Below are positions 11,332 through 22,260 of a stretch of 64,000 bases of DNA, piece by piece. Each line of letters begins with the position of its first letter. Positions within the stretch are counted from its first letter, which is position 1. Source of the stretch: Paraphoma chrysanthemicola (lineage: Eukaryota > Ascomycota > Dothideomycetes > Pleosporales > Phaeosphaeriaceae); assembly GCA_020744225.1 (NCBI GenBank), contig JAGMWG010000027.1, positions 124,001 through 188,000 on the forward strand, in the 5' to 3' direction. The position numbers and the translations under genes are program-made. A model generated the notes under the pieces. That model had not been told where the DNA came from. It made no database searches and saw only the letters and a list, made by a program, of their open reading frames with translations.

Positions 11332-12356
11332 TCACTTCGAGTGGAAATCATGCGATGTCCCCTTTTCGGGATCCTGGTGCACTGCAGACCTCACTTCGCG
11401 CGCCGAAAGCTTTCCTGCCTTGCCCAGTTTCTTCTCAGTCACCCAGACGCGCAGCATGATGAGGTACCGCACTATGAGGAAGACGACAATAGCAGCCACC
11501 AAAATTCCGACGATATAAGCGGCAACAATGCCTGACGAGTGTTCCTGTAGGTCAAGGAAATCGTAGACGTAGAAGCCTTGTGTTTCGTGCGTGAGATATG
11601 CCAGGCCGAGGTAAAGTGCCAGAAGAAAGATGATCGGCACCAAATCGAGCCATGGCAGAGGAGAAGTTCTAGGAAAGAGAATCTCAACAAAGGCGAACAG
11701 AGAATTCATCGCATGCTGAGATGTGTTCGACCAAAGAGAGAACGCAGATGGAAAGCGACCCGGCGCCAGCAAAGCCCAGTACACGACTGATTTACGTCAG
11801 CATGTAGATCTTCACCAGAGGTCTTTTTACCTCGGACCAATTTGGGGCAGCAATTGGTACGCAGAGAACAGAGCCAGAGTAAACCATGTGAGCTCGAGCC
11901 TTGCGAGCTCTGACACGTAGATTGCGCCGTTATGCACGCTTGCTACCGAGGTGTTTCTGGGAATGACATTCACTTACTAGTCACAATCCAAGGATAGACC
12001 ACTGCCGTGGAATAAAACATGCTGTGCGCAATCTGAAGCGCTTTGGGCCACCGAGACAGGAAAGGGGTTCCACTTGACCAATAGCTTCCAGTGTGAATGG
12101 CAGCGAAGGCAAAATAGAATGCAAGACCCCAGTACGTCAGGTGCGTGAAGTATGAAAATGACCGTTGTGACGCTTCAGACATGCCATGGCTGCCGTTCCA
12201 GCCAAAGATGGCGAAGATAGTGGCAAACGCGTAGATCGATAGTAGGGCTCGAAGAAAAAAAAGAATCGACGGAGGTAGAATCCATGAGGTCGCAAATCGG
12301 TGTGAAGGGTCGAACTCTCCGCTGTATGGTGCGGTCAGCCGCGACGAGATGGCCAT
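11332..12356 (-). CDS. FAR-17a/AIG1-like integral membrane protein
   Basis: Two exons, 12356-11978 and 11786-11332, with a 191-nt GT-AG intron (phase 1), 277 aa. The spliced join reads YPWIVTIVYWALLAPG, restoring a continuous membrane segment. I count about six hydrophobic segments, for example SWILPPSILFFLRALLSIYA, THLTYWGLAFYFAFAAIH, LVPIIFLLALYLGLAYLTH and IVAAYIVGILVAAIVVFLIV, followed by a basic cytosolic tail. The WSNTSQHAMNSLFAFVEILF and HETQGFYVYDFLD motifs match fungal membrane proteins related to FAR-17a/AIG1, some of which are hydrolases of fatty-acid esters of hydroxy fatty acids. The assignment to that family is from pattern memory. It is divergent from the bZIP gene, 641 bp apart. 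Confidence 0.75.
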
Positions 12357-12997
12357 AGCAGCGGTGAGATCAGCTTAGCGCATGAAGATCAGGGTTGTGT
12401 GAGCCGTTCGCAACCGATCGAGATGCTCGGGAGCTAAAGTCGGCGCCTTATATGGTTGGCGGGAATGATTTTGCGAGTGATTAAGCGCGGTCGGTGTATG
12501 ACAATTGCTGCGACGTTGGAGTTGACCCAGCTGAAATCTCCTGTCCGACCAGATTTTCGGAGGGTTCGCCGCTCACAGACGCACTTTGCAGCACGGGCCA
12601 CGCGCTAATGCAGCTAGGGCCTAGCCATCCCAATTCGGCGTAATCATTCACTGGCTTGAGATTATTCAAGCCACCCGGCTTCAAAACTTTCACCAACGAC
12701 AAAAACGTCTAGCAATCCGTCCGGGGCCATTCCGCTAGGACCTCCCACGGCTGCAGCCCTAGACGACAAGGCATACACCTCCCACATCCCTACCACGCAG
12801 CACAGACAGAACAGGGGTGTGCTCCTAATACACTTTGGTCATGGTGCCCACTATCGCGCATACTGCCTTCTTCTTTAAGACCTTCTTATGCCATCGTCTG
12901 AAGTCTTCGAGTATGATCGCGCAACTACGGTCAGACCTATCATATCTCTCCATCATCAACCTCCCTTCACGCCAACATCGTCGCACCAAACATCACC
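12357..12997. promoter_or_regulatory. Divergent promoter region, membrane protein / bZIP
   Basis: 641 bp between the start codons of the FAR-17a-like gene (-) and the bZIP gene (+). No coding feature; pyrimidine-rich just upstream of the bZIP start, as is common in fungal 5' leaders. Shared regulation is possible but not shown by the sequence. Confidence 0.4.
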
Positions 12998-14056
12998 ATG
13001 AGTGACCTAAGGATATCGGTACGAGCTGTCCTCGTTCGCTCACATCTATCTCTGCTAACGATTAGCAGCAAAAAGCGCAAAATCTTGCTCGTATTCGCGA
13101 CAATCAGAGTATGTTAGATGTCCACTTTCTTCTGTCCCGCCTATCGAGATTTCAGTCGTGAAGAGCGTGCTGGTACGCGAGGTCGAAACCTCGAGGAGAT
13201 GACGAGAACTCTATACCACTTTTCGTATCTTCTTCACTTACGAACAACAAACTGACAACTTCTACAAGGACGTTCACGTGCACGCCGCAAAGAGTATCTC
13301 CAAGAGCTGGAGGCTAAGATTCGCAGCTGCGAACAAGTGGGCATTGAAGCGTCTTCAGAGATCCAGTCGGCTGCGAGAAAAGTCCTCGATGAGAACAAGA
13401 AGCTTCGTTCCCTTTTGCATGAGCGAGGGGTTTCGGAGCCTGAAGTCGTGGTCGCGTTGGGTGGCTCAGCCGACCGGTGCTACGACCAGATCTCTGTTGC
13501 ACCCGTTCTCAACGCGATGCTTGAACGAAGACTCACATATAATCCGATCTCCTCCACAAGCTCGCCAGCACCATCTCATACTAGGGCGACGTCTCTGCCC
13601 AGACATATGCCATCGGCACCACCAATCACTATCCCGGCGCCACGATCAACCGCACTGAGCTGTTGTGACTCTCCTAGTCCAAGCTCAATCGTCTCGAGTA
13701 TGGGGACACCGCCACCAGTCACATATTCCGCGCCCTTCTATACGACTCCTATGACACCTTCAGCACCTGAAATCAAGTCCGAAGATGTGCGATATGGGTA
13801 CCCATTTGATCAACCGTACAACAGCGGTTGGCAGTACTCCACCGAGTACAACATGGTCAACGACTCGCACGCCTACTACAATGCATCTTCGTGTGTTGAT
13901 GCTGCCAACATTATCCGTACAATGCGAGCGGACGTCGCCCCACCATCTCAAACAGGGATTGCATGCCACACGCCAGATCAGGACTACTACATGAACGGCA
14001 ACGTCGTCTTCGGCATGGCAGACAACAGATACTCCCACTCACATGGAACCATATGA
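12998..14056 (+). CDS. bZIP transcription factor
   Basis: Three exons, 12998-13018, 13069-13108 and 13269-14056, giving 282 aa. Exon 1 encodes only seven residues (MSDLRIS). The basic region is split by the second intron and reads LARIRDNQRRSRARRKEYLQ (residues 13-32), the N-x-x-R-S-R-A-R-R signature of fungal bZIP proteins, followed by a short helix with QELEAKIRSCEQVGIEASSE and ENKKLRSLLHERGV, typical of the Pezizomycotina family whose members carry a VSEPEVVVALG-like motif after the zipper. The C-terminal 170 residues are Ser/Pro/Thr- and Tyr-rich with no known fold, probably an activation region. The first intron ends attagcag, a tandem acceptor that would add one Gln if the upstream AG is used. 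Nuclear; targets unknown. Confidence 0.88.
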
Positions 14057-14751
14057 TCTCACGAAGAAAAGAGTGTCACCATACCTTAATGCCGCAGAGC
14101 AATGCTATGCCACCGGACCAAGAGCGCAGGCAACCGTCAGCCCCAAGCCTGACAAGGCTGGCTAAATAGTGCGACGCGATTGCGCGAGAAGTGCAAAAGA
14201 TACCTTGTATCACGCCATACTCGAGCATTGCCCACTGGCCCTGTCCGGCCCACACTTGGCGTTTTCAAGGACTACGCAGTTCATCGATGCGACCCGCGCA
14301 GAGGTACCGACGAGTGATATGCAGGCGAACGACATACGAGCGATGACTCTACATTCTCGCCTTCCACAATCGTCGTTGCAAGAGCATAGCGGCCGACTTG
14401 TACAACACTGTATCATTACATATTTCTTTCGTCCTCCATGAGCCCCACGATAGACGACGTGCATCGAATTCATGTCCAATCGATTTATCCAGTCATCTTC
14501 CTTTTTGTGTGTTCAAGACTTCGGGTGCGATGTGAAAATAAAGGGAGTTGTTGTTCTTTGATGCAATACAGTGCCTTGTCCCAACATTCGTTGATGCTGT
14601 TGTGCCATTGTCCTCCGTGCTCAAAGGCATTGTTTGTTTTATCACACCGGTCATGACCATTGCTGCATTGTATGTTTATTTCGCAACAGTCGTTTTGTCA
14701 CCTTGATCTTGCGACTCACAGCAAGTACTTTACGATTTAGTTTTTTCCACA
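14057..14751. other. Intergenic, no gene seen
   Basis: About 700 bp between the bZIP stop and the first exon of the decayed C48-like gene. Short frames only; T-rich just before 14752, consistent with a fungal promoter. Nothing else recognised. Confidence 0.45.
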
Positions 14752-17700
14752 ATGACGCGAAGCAAGCGCAGATCACCCGAGGATAGTAACAACAGCTCAC
14801 CAAAGAGGCCACGGACAGAAGAAACACCACACGATAGTTCGGCGTCACAGATTGTGGCGCCCTCGCATGACGGCACACCACAACCTCTGAGGAGCGGATA
14901 CAGGTCTCGTGGATCTTGCCATCGGTTTCCAAGTCAGATCACAATCGCGACGAGAGGGAAGCAGTCACCAAGTATGCGCAATCACTATTCAATCGTCCTT
15001 GGGGCGCAATACGGCCCCCGGAGCAGCCATTCCGATTTCCGCTCGTGCGCACCCCTATCTATAAGGCGAAGGGAAGGGATGTTGCAGCAAATGGCCTACA
15101 TCGGCCCGGTGTGTTCTTTCAGAAGCTATTCAACCGAATTAAGCTCCAAACTGGAGGTAGTGGAGCAAGTGCTACCGGTCCATACAACACGTACGCGCGC
15201 GATGCTTTCAACCGCGTTTTCGATGCTACAAGCGATCACGATGCGGTTGTCGCGTCAAGCTCGGAAGCCAATTCTATCCTTGCTTTACACCAGGATTGCC
15301 GACTAGAGGTGTGAGTGTCGATGTATTTTCAAAATCCATGAATGTTGTATTAACAATATAACAGGACTATCCTAGACGGCGAGACTACAACAAGTGCTCA
15401 TTTGAACATGCTTCGAAGAGCAGCCCCGAAGGAAGACGCACCTGGCTACTTCATTGAACTTCCAGCCCTTGGCTCTGTTACCATCAATGGGCGTACGTTT
15501 AGCAACATGCCAACCGAGGGCACCACCCCGAGCACGGCACTTCCACCGCTGATTTTTGGACCGCTCCTTAGATTCACGACTATAGAATTGCTTTCGCAAC
15601 CGGTCTTTTTCTTCCGTTCTCGCAAAGACATGAATTTTACCACTCCCATCGCTTCCAACAAGGCGAACAGGCTCGGAGATGAGGAGGTTGCTCGCCGCGA
15701 CGGAAACGACGGCACCGATCCCAAAAAAGTCACAATTAGAAGGACGACAACATCCTTGCCCTCCAACGATCCTGGGTTGCCAGGCGGAGAAAATTCCCAT
15801 ACGCCACAAGAAATCGCATACGATGATGAATGGACAACGGGCAGTGGTGACCCGATAAACAAACCAGGCCGGTATCTTGCCAACCACTTCCTCAAACACA
15901 TGAAACAACCGGAACCACGTTTCATCAATGGTATCCTGCTGGGCGTAAATGACAGGCAGCCTGTTAAGCTAGGATTTAGCATCAATGCCAGAGACGACCA
16001 TCAAGTAATGGTTCTGCGGCCCGGTCGACTACTGCTCCTCGCGTTAGCCGTCAAGTCTTCCTTTGTTTTGCTCATCTTGCAGGCGACAGCGGAATGAGCT
16101 GTTACCGCGCACATATTGGATCCTGGAGCGTGGATTACCAATCATTTAAGGCGTGATTTAATTGTCGATCGCGTACGACAAATATTAAGAAGCACATCTT
16201 GGCTCGATAACCTCTTCACAGACGGGCGTTCGCCAGAGGATCGACTGATGACTCCAGTACAATGGGTTCCGTGTGCACAAACAAATCAGAACCTCATCAC
16301 TCATGTGAACACCGTCCTCAATGCATGGGCGCTGGTGATGCGGTTGAGCCTGAACCCGCGATTCGCTCTCGGCGACGAAACTACGTCCAGACTGTTCTGC
16401 CACGATGCGATGAGATTGATTGCAGAACTTGCGGGCAATGATGGTTTGCAATGGAAGAAGGTCTTAGCTTTCTTCCGACACTGGGATTTAATCCTTGAAA
16501 CTGATGTCTAACCACCCATGGACCGGCGCTTTGATACCACAAAGCTCAAGCTTGATCCTGCATACCTAAATCAGGTGATCAAGGAAGACCGGGATTTCAA
16601 CGCTTCGGATCAGAGTCTCGACTTTGGGCGGATCGCAGAAGCGGTAGGTTTGACTTTCAGCGATGGAAAGGGCCACGACGAGGTTTTCCGTGCGAGAACC
16701 ATGCTCGCGACGTCATGAATGAAGTGGTACGACCTTTGACCATAGCTGGATTGTGGGATTGGAACATGACTGAGGAGCAGCTCCGGGCAGCATTGGCCGA
16801 GTATAACGCGAGGGCGCAAACCAGCCAAGAGAATACGTCTTCAGGGCCTAATCCTCCTACTAATTCGTCTAACACCATGAACAACCACGGGACTAACGCA
16901 GGACTCAGCGACAAGCCATGTGACTACTTCAAATCTACAATGACTCGTTTGCGATAGCAAGAGGCTGGCATGATAGCCATTGACAACGGTACCGCTACTC
17001 AACCACTTCCGATTGGTATCGAGGACGCCTTCCAAAGCATACAAGCAGTTGTTTGAGCTTTGAATGCACGCCTTGCCACCGGTCATCGAATTGGCCTTGT
17101 CAACCGAACAGCAGCAAAGCCTCAAGACACAGCAGGCAGCGATCACAACATGCTGCTCATCCCATGGAATCATGAAAATCATACGCTGCTCATAGTCGCT
17201 CAGCTTTGGCGCCAAGATGATGCAAGGATCTCTATCACGGCCTTCGACACAGCTCCTTGGATGAGCAAGAAGGACCAAAGACGCCAAATGCACCGAGATG
17301 TTGTGCAGATCCTGCGAGACCACGGATGGCTCGAAGGGGTAACACCTCCCGCGAATACTTACTGGTTGTTTGCCGAAGCCCACACGGACCCAAAGTACGC
17401 TATTATCCATACCGTACTGAGCGCTTGGTGCGTCAGTATGGGACTCAAGCTGAACTGGTCATTTCAGCCCGAGACGAGCGGAGAGGAGCTAATCGAGCGG
17501 TGTGTTGAAAACGAGGAGCCGCCGCCAACCGAAGCGAGTGGGCGAAGCCACACCTTTCTCGCTGTTCTTCAGCAATATGAGTATGAAGATGATGGCACCT
17601 GTTATCAAATTCACCTTCTGGACAGTTCGCCGAGTGTGTTCGAGCGACAGCGCGAAAGCCTTTTCCAGTGGATTGTTCACATCGCTTACAGCCTCAAATG

Positions 17701-18394
17701 GCCTATGCAGCGAAATTGGAACCAGGGGAAGTCTATATCTCTCGAGAACAAAGTGTTTACGTTAATGGTTGCGAGATAGAAACCAGGCAGCAACTCGTGC
17801 AGCTTGCACACTGTCTTCAACGCCTGGATCCTAGCCATGGGATTGACTCCAGATCCGGACTGCAAATTCGACAACAAGTTGTACGGGCGGATGTACACCT
17901 TGATGCGTAGAGCTGTCACAGGAACATTGCACTGGCAGGAATTAGTGAGCTTCTTCTTCGCCCATGGTCTTACCGTAGAGCAGACTGTCGAACACGTGCC
18001 TGAGGACCGACGGTTTGGCCTGACTGCGTATCAAGGGGGTGATGAGACGCTACTGGGGTCTTATATTCATCAAACCTGTGATGAAGACGACGAGCGATTG
18101 CCTAAGCATGACGAAACGGAGTGCCCATATCTGTCGGACAATGATGTTGTTTGGGACTATGGAAATGTCAGCGAGCAAGACACCAATGATCCCAAGATCT
18201 CAGGAGAGGACGAGACTTCGGAGGGGAAGTCATCTTCAGTCGTTTTGTGTGATGAGGATCATGTGCTCCAGGATGATTCGGCCAACGGTGCAGTCGAGTA
18301 TACCCATGAATTGGCTGGCGGCGATACAGAAGACGATGCAGCTGGCGACACAGAAAAGGATACAGACGACGGTGGTGAGAATTGGGACGGATGA
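14752..18394 (+). pseudogene. Decayed three-module gene, Ulp1/C48 protease-like
   Basis: Protein-like sequence runs for 3.6 kb. It starts at 14752 (MTRSKRRSPEDSNNSSPKRP, a nuclear-protein-like basic/Ser leader), changes frame near 14.9 kb, crosses a good 54-nt intron (15311-15364), then continues with stops at 16095 (TGA), 16509 (TAA), a frame change near 16.7 kb, and stops at 16955 (TAG), 17054 (TGA) and 17777 (TAG). Each stop is one C-to-T step from CGA, CAA or CAG. Three repeated modules are visible. The third keeps the Ulp1-type order: His in GRSHTFLAVLQ (17549), Asp in IHLLDSSPS (17621), the Gln position turned to TAG (17777), and Cys in SNSCSLHTVFNAW (17798). Modules one (16.0-16.5 kb) and two (17.1-17.5 kb) have THVNTVLNAWALVM and AIIHTVLSAWCVSM at the matching place, with no Cys at the catalytic position. 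It ends in a 110-residue Asp/Glu-rich tail. Family call is inference; unrecognised introns could explain some breaks. Confidence 0.55.
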
Positions 18395-19359
18395 GACGTT
18401 GGATTGCTTTCAAGTATCCGAAGCAAGCATATTTCTTCGTGATGTACCTACCTGTTTGTTGTGCTCCAGTATAAGGTCAATCCCCGGGTCGCGGGACGCA
18501 CGGTGTTGTGGGACAAAGCATGGGTACTTCGACTTTAGAACACGATGATCATTTCTAAAAAGCTAAAAATTGCGGTACCTGTACTGGAATAATTTCTACA
18601 CCTTCTCATCATTCTTCGCACCCTATTAAACTGGAAAATCACAATTGCGTTGACACTTTTTGACCTTGGGCGCGCTGAGTCACCTTTTTATAGCCAAACT
18701 AGTCATTTCTATATATACCTACAACAAGGCTTTCGCTTAGCCAATTCCCATGCCAAAGATGGTTTCTAACTATTAGAAATCGGTCCTCATGAACTTTGGC
18801 TATTATCAGCCTTATGGCGGCCGTGGCGCGAGGATTCGTGCGGTCTCGCCACCCTGGTCAATACTTCTGTTCAAGTTGTTTCTATATCTGGTTAGACTGA
18901 GTCTGCGCTATGCTATAACAGGGTGTAAATTACTTATGTCAGAGCTGCTAAGCTCGTCAGCTGTCAGCATGTGGCTTTGCAGACGCTCGCGTTCTGATTG
19001 GCAGCTTGACTCTTTCCTGGGTTTTGTCGTTAAGCGTGTCAAACCAGCGGTCACTTGAGAAATGAATTTCAGCCTCAGCCATCGCCCGCTCTTAGCTACA
19101 CTTGCGACTTTCTGCCATGGAACAACTGTAAGAGATTTTCCAACCTCACCGATTTAGAGCCAATGAACACGTCCATCTATACCATGTGTACGATAACCTC
19201 TCTCGTAGATTCGTAAAGCTTCTACGTGGCAAGCAGCAAGTGTATATAGTTAAGCGTATCCCTATCCCTCCCTATAAAATAGAGTTATAAGAATAAAAAG
19301 TATAGAGAATAGAAGCCTAAGCTGTATTCTTAACAGTTGCTACTGGCTTCCTTAGCTCT
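18395..19359. other. Transition into the AT-rich block
   Basis: Base composition falls from balanced to AT-rich across this stretch, most sharply after about 19240. It holds the left 43-bp inverted repeat (18472-18514) and otherwise no gene I can support. Confidence 0.5.
18472..18514 (+). repeat. Left copy of a 43-bp imperfect inverted repeat
   Basis: Begins TAAGGTCAATCCCCGGGTCG and ends TGTTGTGGGAC. The reverse complement of 48288-48330 matches it at all but about five of 43 positions, and most differences are transitions. The two copies point inward and bracket the AT-rich block. Confidence 0.7.
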
Positions 19360-19662
19360 GTCAGAATTAAGTCTACATATCTATACTCTCCCAGTACTAA
19401 CACTAATACTAACGCTAGTTCTAGCCATAGTTGAGCAAGTTCGCTGATACTCTAAAGGTACCTAGAGCAGGTTTCTATTATTATACGTAATCTACGTTCT
19501 ATTAAAGCTAATACCTATAGATAAGGATTGGGGAAACTATTAATCTGTATTATTTCTTACTCTAGGGTTTATTAGTACACGAATAGCTATAGGACTATAA
19601 TTAGTGCAAAGATATGCGCTATTAGAATTAAATAAGAGAGTATAGAGTATATAGGTAGTTTT

Positions 19663-20940
19663 GAGAGTCTGTAGGTACGCGCTGCTACTAGCGTTCTATA
19701 CCTTAATAGTGTTGTCGTCTAACGCAGACGCTAGCTAGGTCGAGTTGTACGAGAAGATTACAGAATTAACTAAACTGCTTTAGCTCTCGAGAGTCTGCAG
19801 GCACGCGCTGCTACTAGTGTCTTATACCTTAATAGTCCTACTCGATGTAGATACTAGTTAGATTAAGTTGTGCGAGAAGGCTATAGAATTAACTAAACTG
19901 CTATAGTCTTTAAGAGTCTGCAGGCACGCTCTACTACTAGCGTTCTATACCTTAATAGTCTTATTACTTAACGTAGATACTAGCTAGATTAAGTCGTGTA
20001 AGAAGACTATAGCCTTAATATAATTACTATAGCTCTTAAGAGTCTGTAGGCACACTCTACTACTAGCGTTCTATACCTTAATAGTATTATTATCTAATAT
20101 AGACGCTAGCTAAGTTAAGTCGTGTAAGAAGACTATAGAATTAACTAAACTACTTTAGCTCTTAAAGGTCTATAGGTACACTCTACTACTAGTATTCTAT
20201 ATCTTAATAGTATTATTACTTAATATAGATACTAGCTAGATTAAGTTATACGAGAAGACTATAAAATTAACTAAACTACTATAGTCTTTAAGAGTCTATA
20301 GGTACGCTCTACTACTAGTATTCTATACCTTAATAGTATTATTAAATAACGTAGATACTAGCTAGATTAAGTTATATAAGAAGGCTATAGAATTAACTAT
20401 ACTACTATAGTCTTTAAGAGTCTATAGGTACACTCTACTACTAGTATTCTATATCTTAATAGTCTTATCTCTTAATATAAATACTAGCTAGATTAAGTTA
20501 TATAAGAAGACTATAGAATTTACCTAATTACTATAGTTCTTAAAAGTCTATAAGTACACTCTACTACTAGCGTCTTATACCTTAATAGTCTTATTACTTA
20601 ATATAGACACTAGCTAGATTAAGTTATATAAGAAGACTATAGAAAAGACTAAACTACTATAGCTCTTAAGAGTCTACAGGTATATACTACTACTAGTATT
20701 TTATATCTTAATAGTTCTACTTAATATAGATACTAGTTAGATTAAGTTATACGAGAAGACTATAGCTCTAATATAATTACTATAGCTCTTAAGAGTCTAT
20801 AGATACACTTTACTACTAGTATTCTATACCTTAATAGTATTATTATCTAATATAGATACTAGCTAAGTTAAGTTATATAAGAAGACTATAAAATTAATAA
20901 AATTACTATAGCTCTTAAGAGTCTATAGGTATATACTCTA
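19663..20940 (-). repeat. WD40 tandem array, 126-bp (42-codon) units
   Basis: A recurring word (aagagtctNtagg...ctactactag) starts at about 19663, 19789, 19912, 20038, 20164, 20290, 20416, 20542, 20668, 20791 and 20917. Spacing is 126 bp, twice 123 bp, always a multiple of three. On the minus strand the least damaged unit reads SSLVNSVIFSYNST, stop, LASALDDNTIKV, stop, NASSSAYLQTL, which is the WD40 pattern with RIP stops at the Trp and a Gln codon. Part of the NLR pseudogene. Confidence 0.88.
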
Positions 20941-22061
20941 GCTCTTACTTATACTTAGTTTAATAGTAATTTACTCTAGCTCTTTATACTAGAATAGTCT
21001 TCTTACTAGACTCTTTATTAGACTAAATAATAGTGTAGATATATATACTTAGAGTAGACTACTCTTAATTACTCTTTTATAGTATATAATAAATCTATAG
21101 ATATTATAAATAAGCTTAGTAAATAAGTATATCTTCTCTATTTTCTTATACTTATTAGTATAAGATCTTCTTATCTAAGCTACTTATATAAATATACTTA
21201 GACTAGTAACTATAGTTTTACTATTAAGACTATACCTTTTAATATACTCTTATAGAGACTAAGAGCTTCTAGCTAGTATAGAAACTTCTCTCTTAAAAAA
21301 ATATAGATAATATTAATATCGTATAAACTCTCTATATAGCTTACTAAAGATTTAGACTTTAAGTTATATAGATAGTTAACCTAATAAATATAAGAGTAGC
21401 GCAACGCTACTAATAGATTAGTATTAAGTTATTTAGTATTATTAATATAATAGTCTAGTACTTTTAAGCTATATATATTCTACTATAAGATTATAGATAT
21501 AATCTTAAGTAACTTAGTAAAAATAGTATAATAGATATTCTTTACTTCTAATAGAAAAATCTTATTAGCTATCTTAGTAATAAGAAAGTTCTTTACTAAC
21601 TAATATACTAAGTAAACTAACTCTTCTCGTATAGTAAGAAAAGAGCTATAGAAGTTAATAATCTCTTATATTAACCTAAGATTATTAACTATATATTTAA
21701 GCTACTTAATAAGAGCTACTAGCTTCTTTAGTGTAATTAGCTAGTAAATAAGTATAATTAAAGCTAGAATATATTTATAGATATTAGTATTATCTAACTT
21801 ACTAATCTACTATATTATCTACTTATATAGAAAGTTTAGTTCTAGTAGAAATAACTCTAGCTTCTTTAATATATACTATTTTAATATTACTTCTAGATTT
21901 TAGTATACTAATACTACCTAGAGAAAAGTATTATTTACTTTAGATACTAAATACTCTAGTATAGTAACTTACGTCTTATAGTTATACTTCTTTTTCTGTA
22001 CTAGCTATAATATCTTCTATTTAATATAGATACTAATAGCTACTAATATAGACTCTGCGTT

Positions 22062-22066
22062 TAGCT
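22062..22066 (+). repeat. Left target-site duplication of element C (TAGCT)
   Basis: TAGCT directly before the 5' LTR; the same five bases follow the 3' LTR at 29287-29291. Five base pairs is the usual Ty3/gypsy duplication length. Confidence 0.9.
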
Positions 22067-22222
22067 TGTGATGGACTCGGGCTGTGCCCGTGTCTAGTTT
22101 AGGCTGTACTCTAGTAAGTAGTATATAACAAGAGGAGAGAGAGTCTCTCTCTTTCTCTCTCTAAGAGAATTCATATCTATTCCGACACTCATCAGTACTA
22201 CGCGTGAGGCTAGTCCATAACA
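22067..22222 (+). repeat. 5' LTR of element C
   Basis: 156 bp, TGTGATGG...CATAACA, identical base for base with the 3' LTR at 29131-29286. It contains a CT-rich stretch and the word AAGAGAATTC (22163-22172), which is complementary to the sequence just after the LTR. Confidence 0.95.
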
Positions 22223-22223
22223 T

Positions 22224-22234
22224 TGAATTCTCTT
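22224..22234 (+). promoter_or_regulatory. Putative primer-binding site, self-priming type
   Basis: TGAATTCTCTT, starting two bases after the 5' LTR, is the exact reverse complement of 22163-22173 inside the LTR (11 nt). No TGG that would pair with a tRNA 3' end sits here. Tf1 and related chromoviruses prime from the 5' end of their own RNA folded back on an 11-nt site, and this arrangement matches. Inference, not tested. Confidence 0.65.
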
Positions 22235-22260
22235 CTTCTGGTCAATTAAGCAGTGAAAGG

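Noticed and set aside
19663..20940. A plus-strand 42-residue protein repeat
   Set aside because: A plus frame also repeats (ending in TELTKLL-like words), but the minus strand matches WD40 exactly and joins to NACHT linker and tail, so the plus reading is a shadow.
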